A stretch of 40,716 nucleotides of DNA, taken from contig VFGQ01000063.1 of NCBI GenBank assembly GCA_009391605.1, positions 1 through 40,716 on the forward strand. Reading direction: 5' to 3'. A program made the translations under genes and the position numbers. The stretch comes from SAR202 cluster bacterium. GTDB taxonomy: Bacteria; Chloroflexota; Dehalococcoidia; SAR202; GCA-002694895. Every line of letters starts with the position of its first letter. Position 1 is the first letter of the stretch. The notes beneath the pieces are model-generated. The model was not told the DNA's origin and searched no databases. It was given only the letters and a program-made list of their open reading frames with translations. Below, in pieces: positions 40,633 through 40,716 of the stretch.

Positions 40633-40716
40633 TTGGTTACTGAAGCTTTAATATTAACTATACAAGTATCAATTTATGCCACTTTATTGAATATTCCATT
40701 GGCAATATTATTTGGC
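40633..40716 (+). CDS. modB: Molybdate ABC transporter permease, 5' end (partial)
   Basis: Only 28 codons are in the window. From TTG 40633 the frame reads VTEALILTIQVSIYATLLN followed by IPLAILFG, which fits the first membrane helix of ModB (compare the usual LSLKVAxxATLLALPLG). AGGA at 40623-40626 precedes the start by six bases. It follows modA by eight bases in the normal modA-modB order. The rest of the permease, and presumably modC, lie beyond the window. Confidence 0.78.
   Translation, partial: MVTEALILTIQVSIYATLLNIPLAILFG

Overview
The window is a compact, AT-rich (about 30% G+C by eye) bacterial chromosome segment with 37 protein genes I can support (the first and last run off the ends), two tRNA-Ser genes and one weaker small ORF. 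Housekeeping genes dominate and no phage, insertion sequence or CRISPR array is visible. RNase Y, a non-discriminating-type AspRS with GatA/GatC, a short IF2, the form of the NusA N-terminus, a DUF1385 gene behind rpmE and an unusual PurN-like formyltransferase together suggest a streamlined member of the Chloroflexota (SAR202/Dehalococcoidia-like). That is inference from remembered family features, not a tree.

Layout. 1-3480: end of rny, a divergent plsY and aspS. 3586-3779: tRNA-Ser(CGA) and tRNA-Ser(GGA). 3807-10789: a dense + strand run of topA, a xerC/D recombinase, aroQ, efp, xseA, xseB, a rhomboid protease and a formyltransferase. 10781-14032: the minus-strand proteostasis operon tig-clpP-clpX. 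14124-16667: class I fructose-bisphosphatase, class I aldolase and rdgB, followed by a convergent nucleoside deaminase. 17334-21623: moaA, an RNase HI-MoaC fusion, pth, gatC, gatA. 21620-24297 (minus): glutamate dehydrogenase followed by an amidase. 24473-30902: nusA-infB-rbfA-truB and rplU-rpmA-rpmE-DUF1385. 30937-36245 (minus): a 1241-residue HyuA-HyuB hydantoinase/oxoprolinase, a gap with a possible hisF remnant, a methyltransferase-like gene, a small ORF and a PduO-type cobalamin adenosyltransferase. 36324-38972: two tandem paralogous amidohydrolases. 38987-40716: moeB (minus) divergent from modA and the first codons of modB.

How the genes fit together. Molybdenum cofactor functions occur twice: pterin formation (moaA, moaC) near 18 kb, and MoaD activation (moeB) with molybdate uptake (modAB) near 40 kb. 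Asn-tRNA is probably made by transamidation, since AspRS carries the His31 signature and gatCA are present. The second half is rich in amide-bond hydrolases (amidase, hydantoinase, two amidohydrolases) next to glutamate dehydrogenase, which fits scavenging of organic nitrogen.

Most notable: the RNase HI-MoaC fusion with an internal ATG and Shine-Dalgarno exactly at the MoaC boundary; a strong intrinsic terminator between a good promoter and nusA, with rimP and ylxR both absent; a likely small gene that would have to start with AUU; a possible decayed hisF fragment; and paired hairpins in the moaA leader. I saw no clearly new multi-gene system. TTG starts are common, so several starts below were moved from the longest possible ORF on Shine-Dalgarno, family N-terminus or gene-junction evidence.
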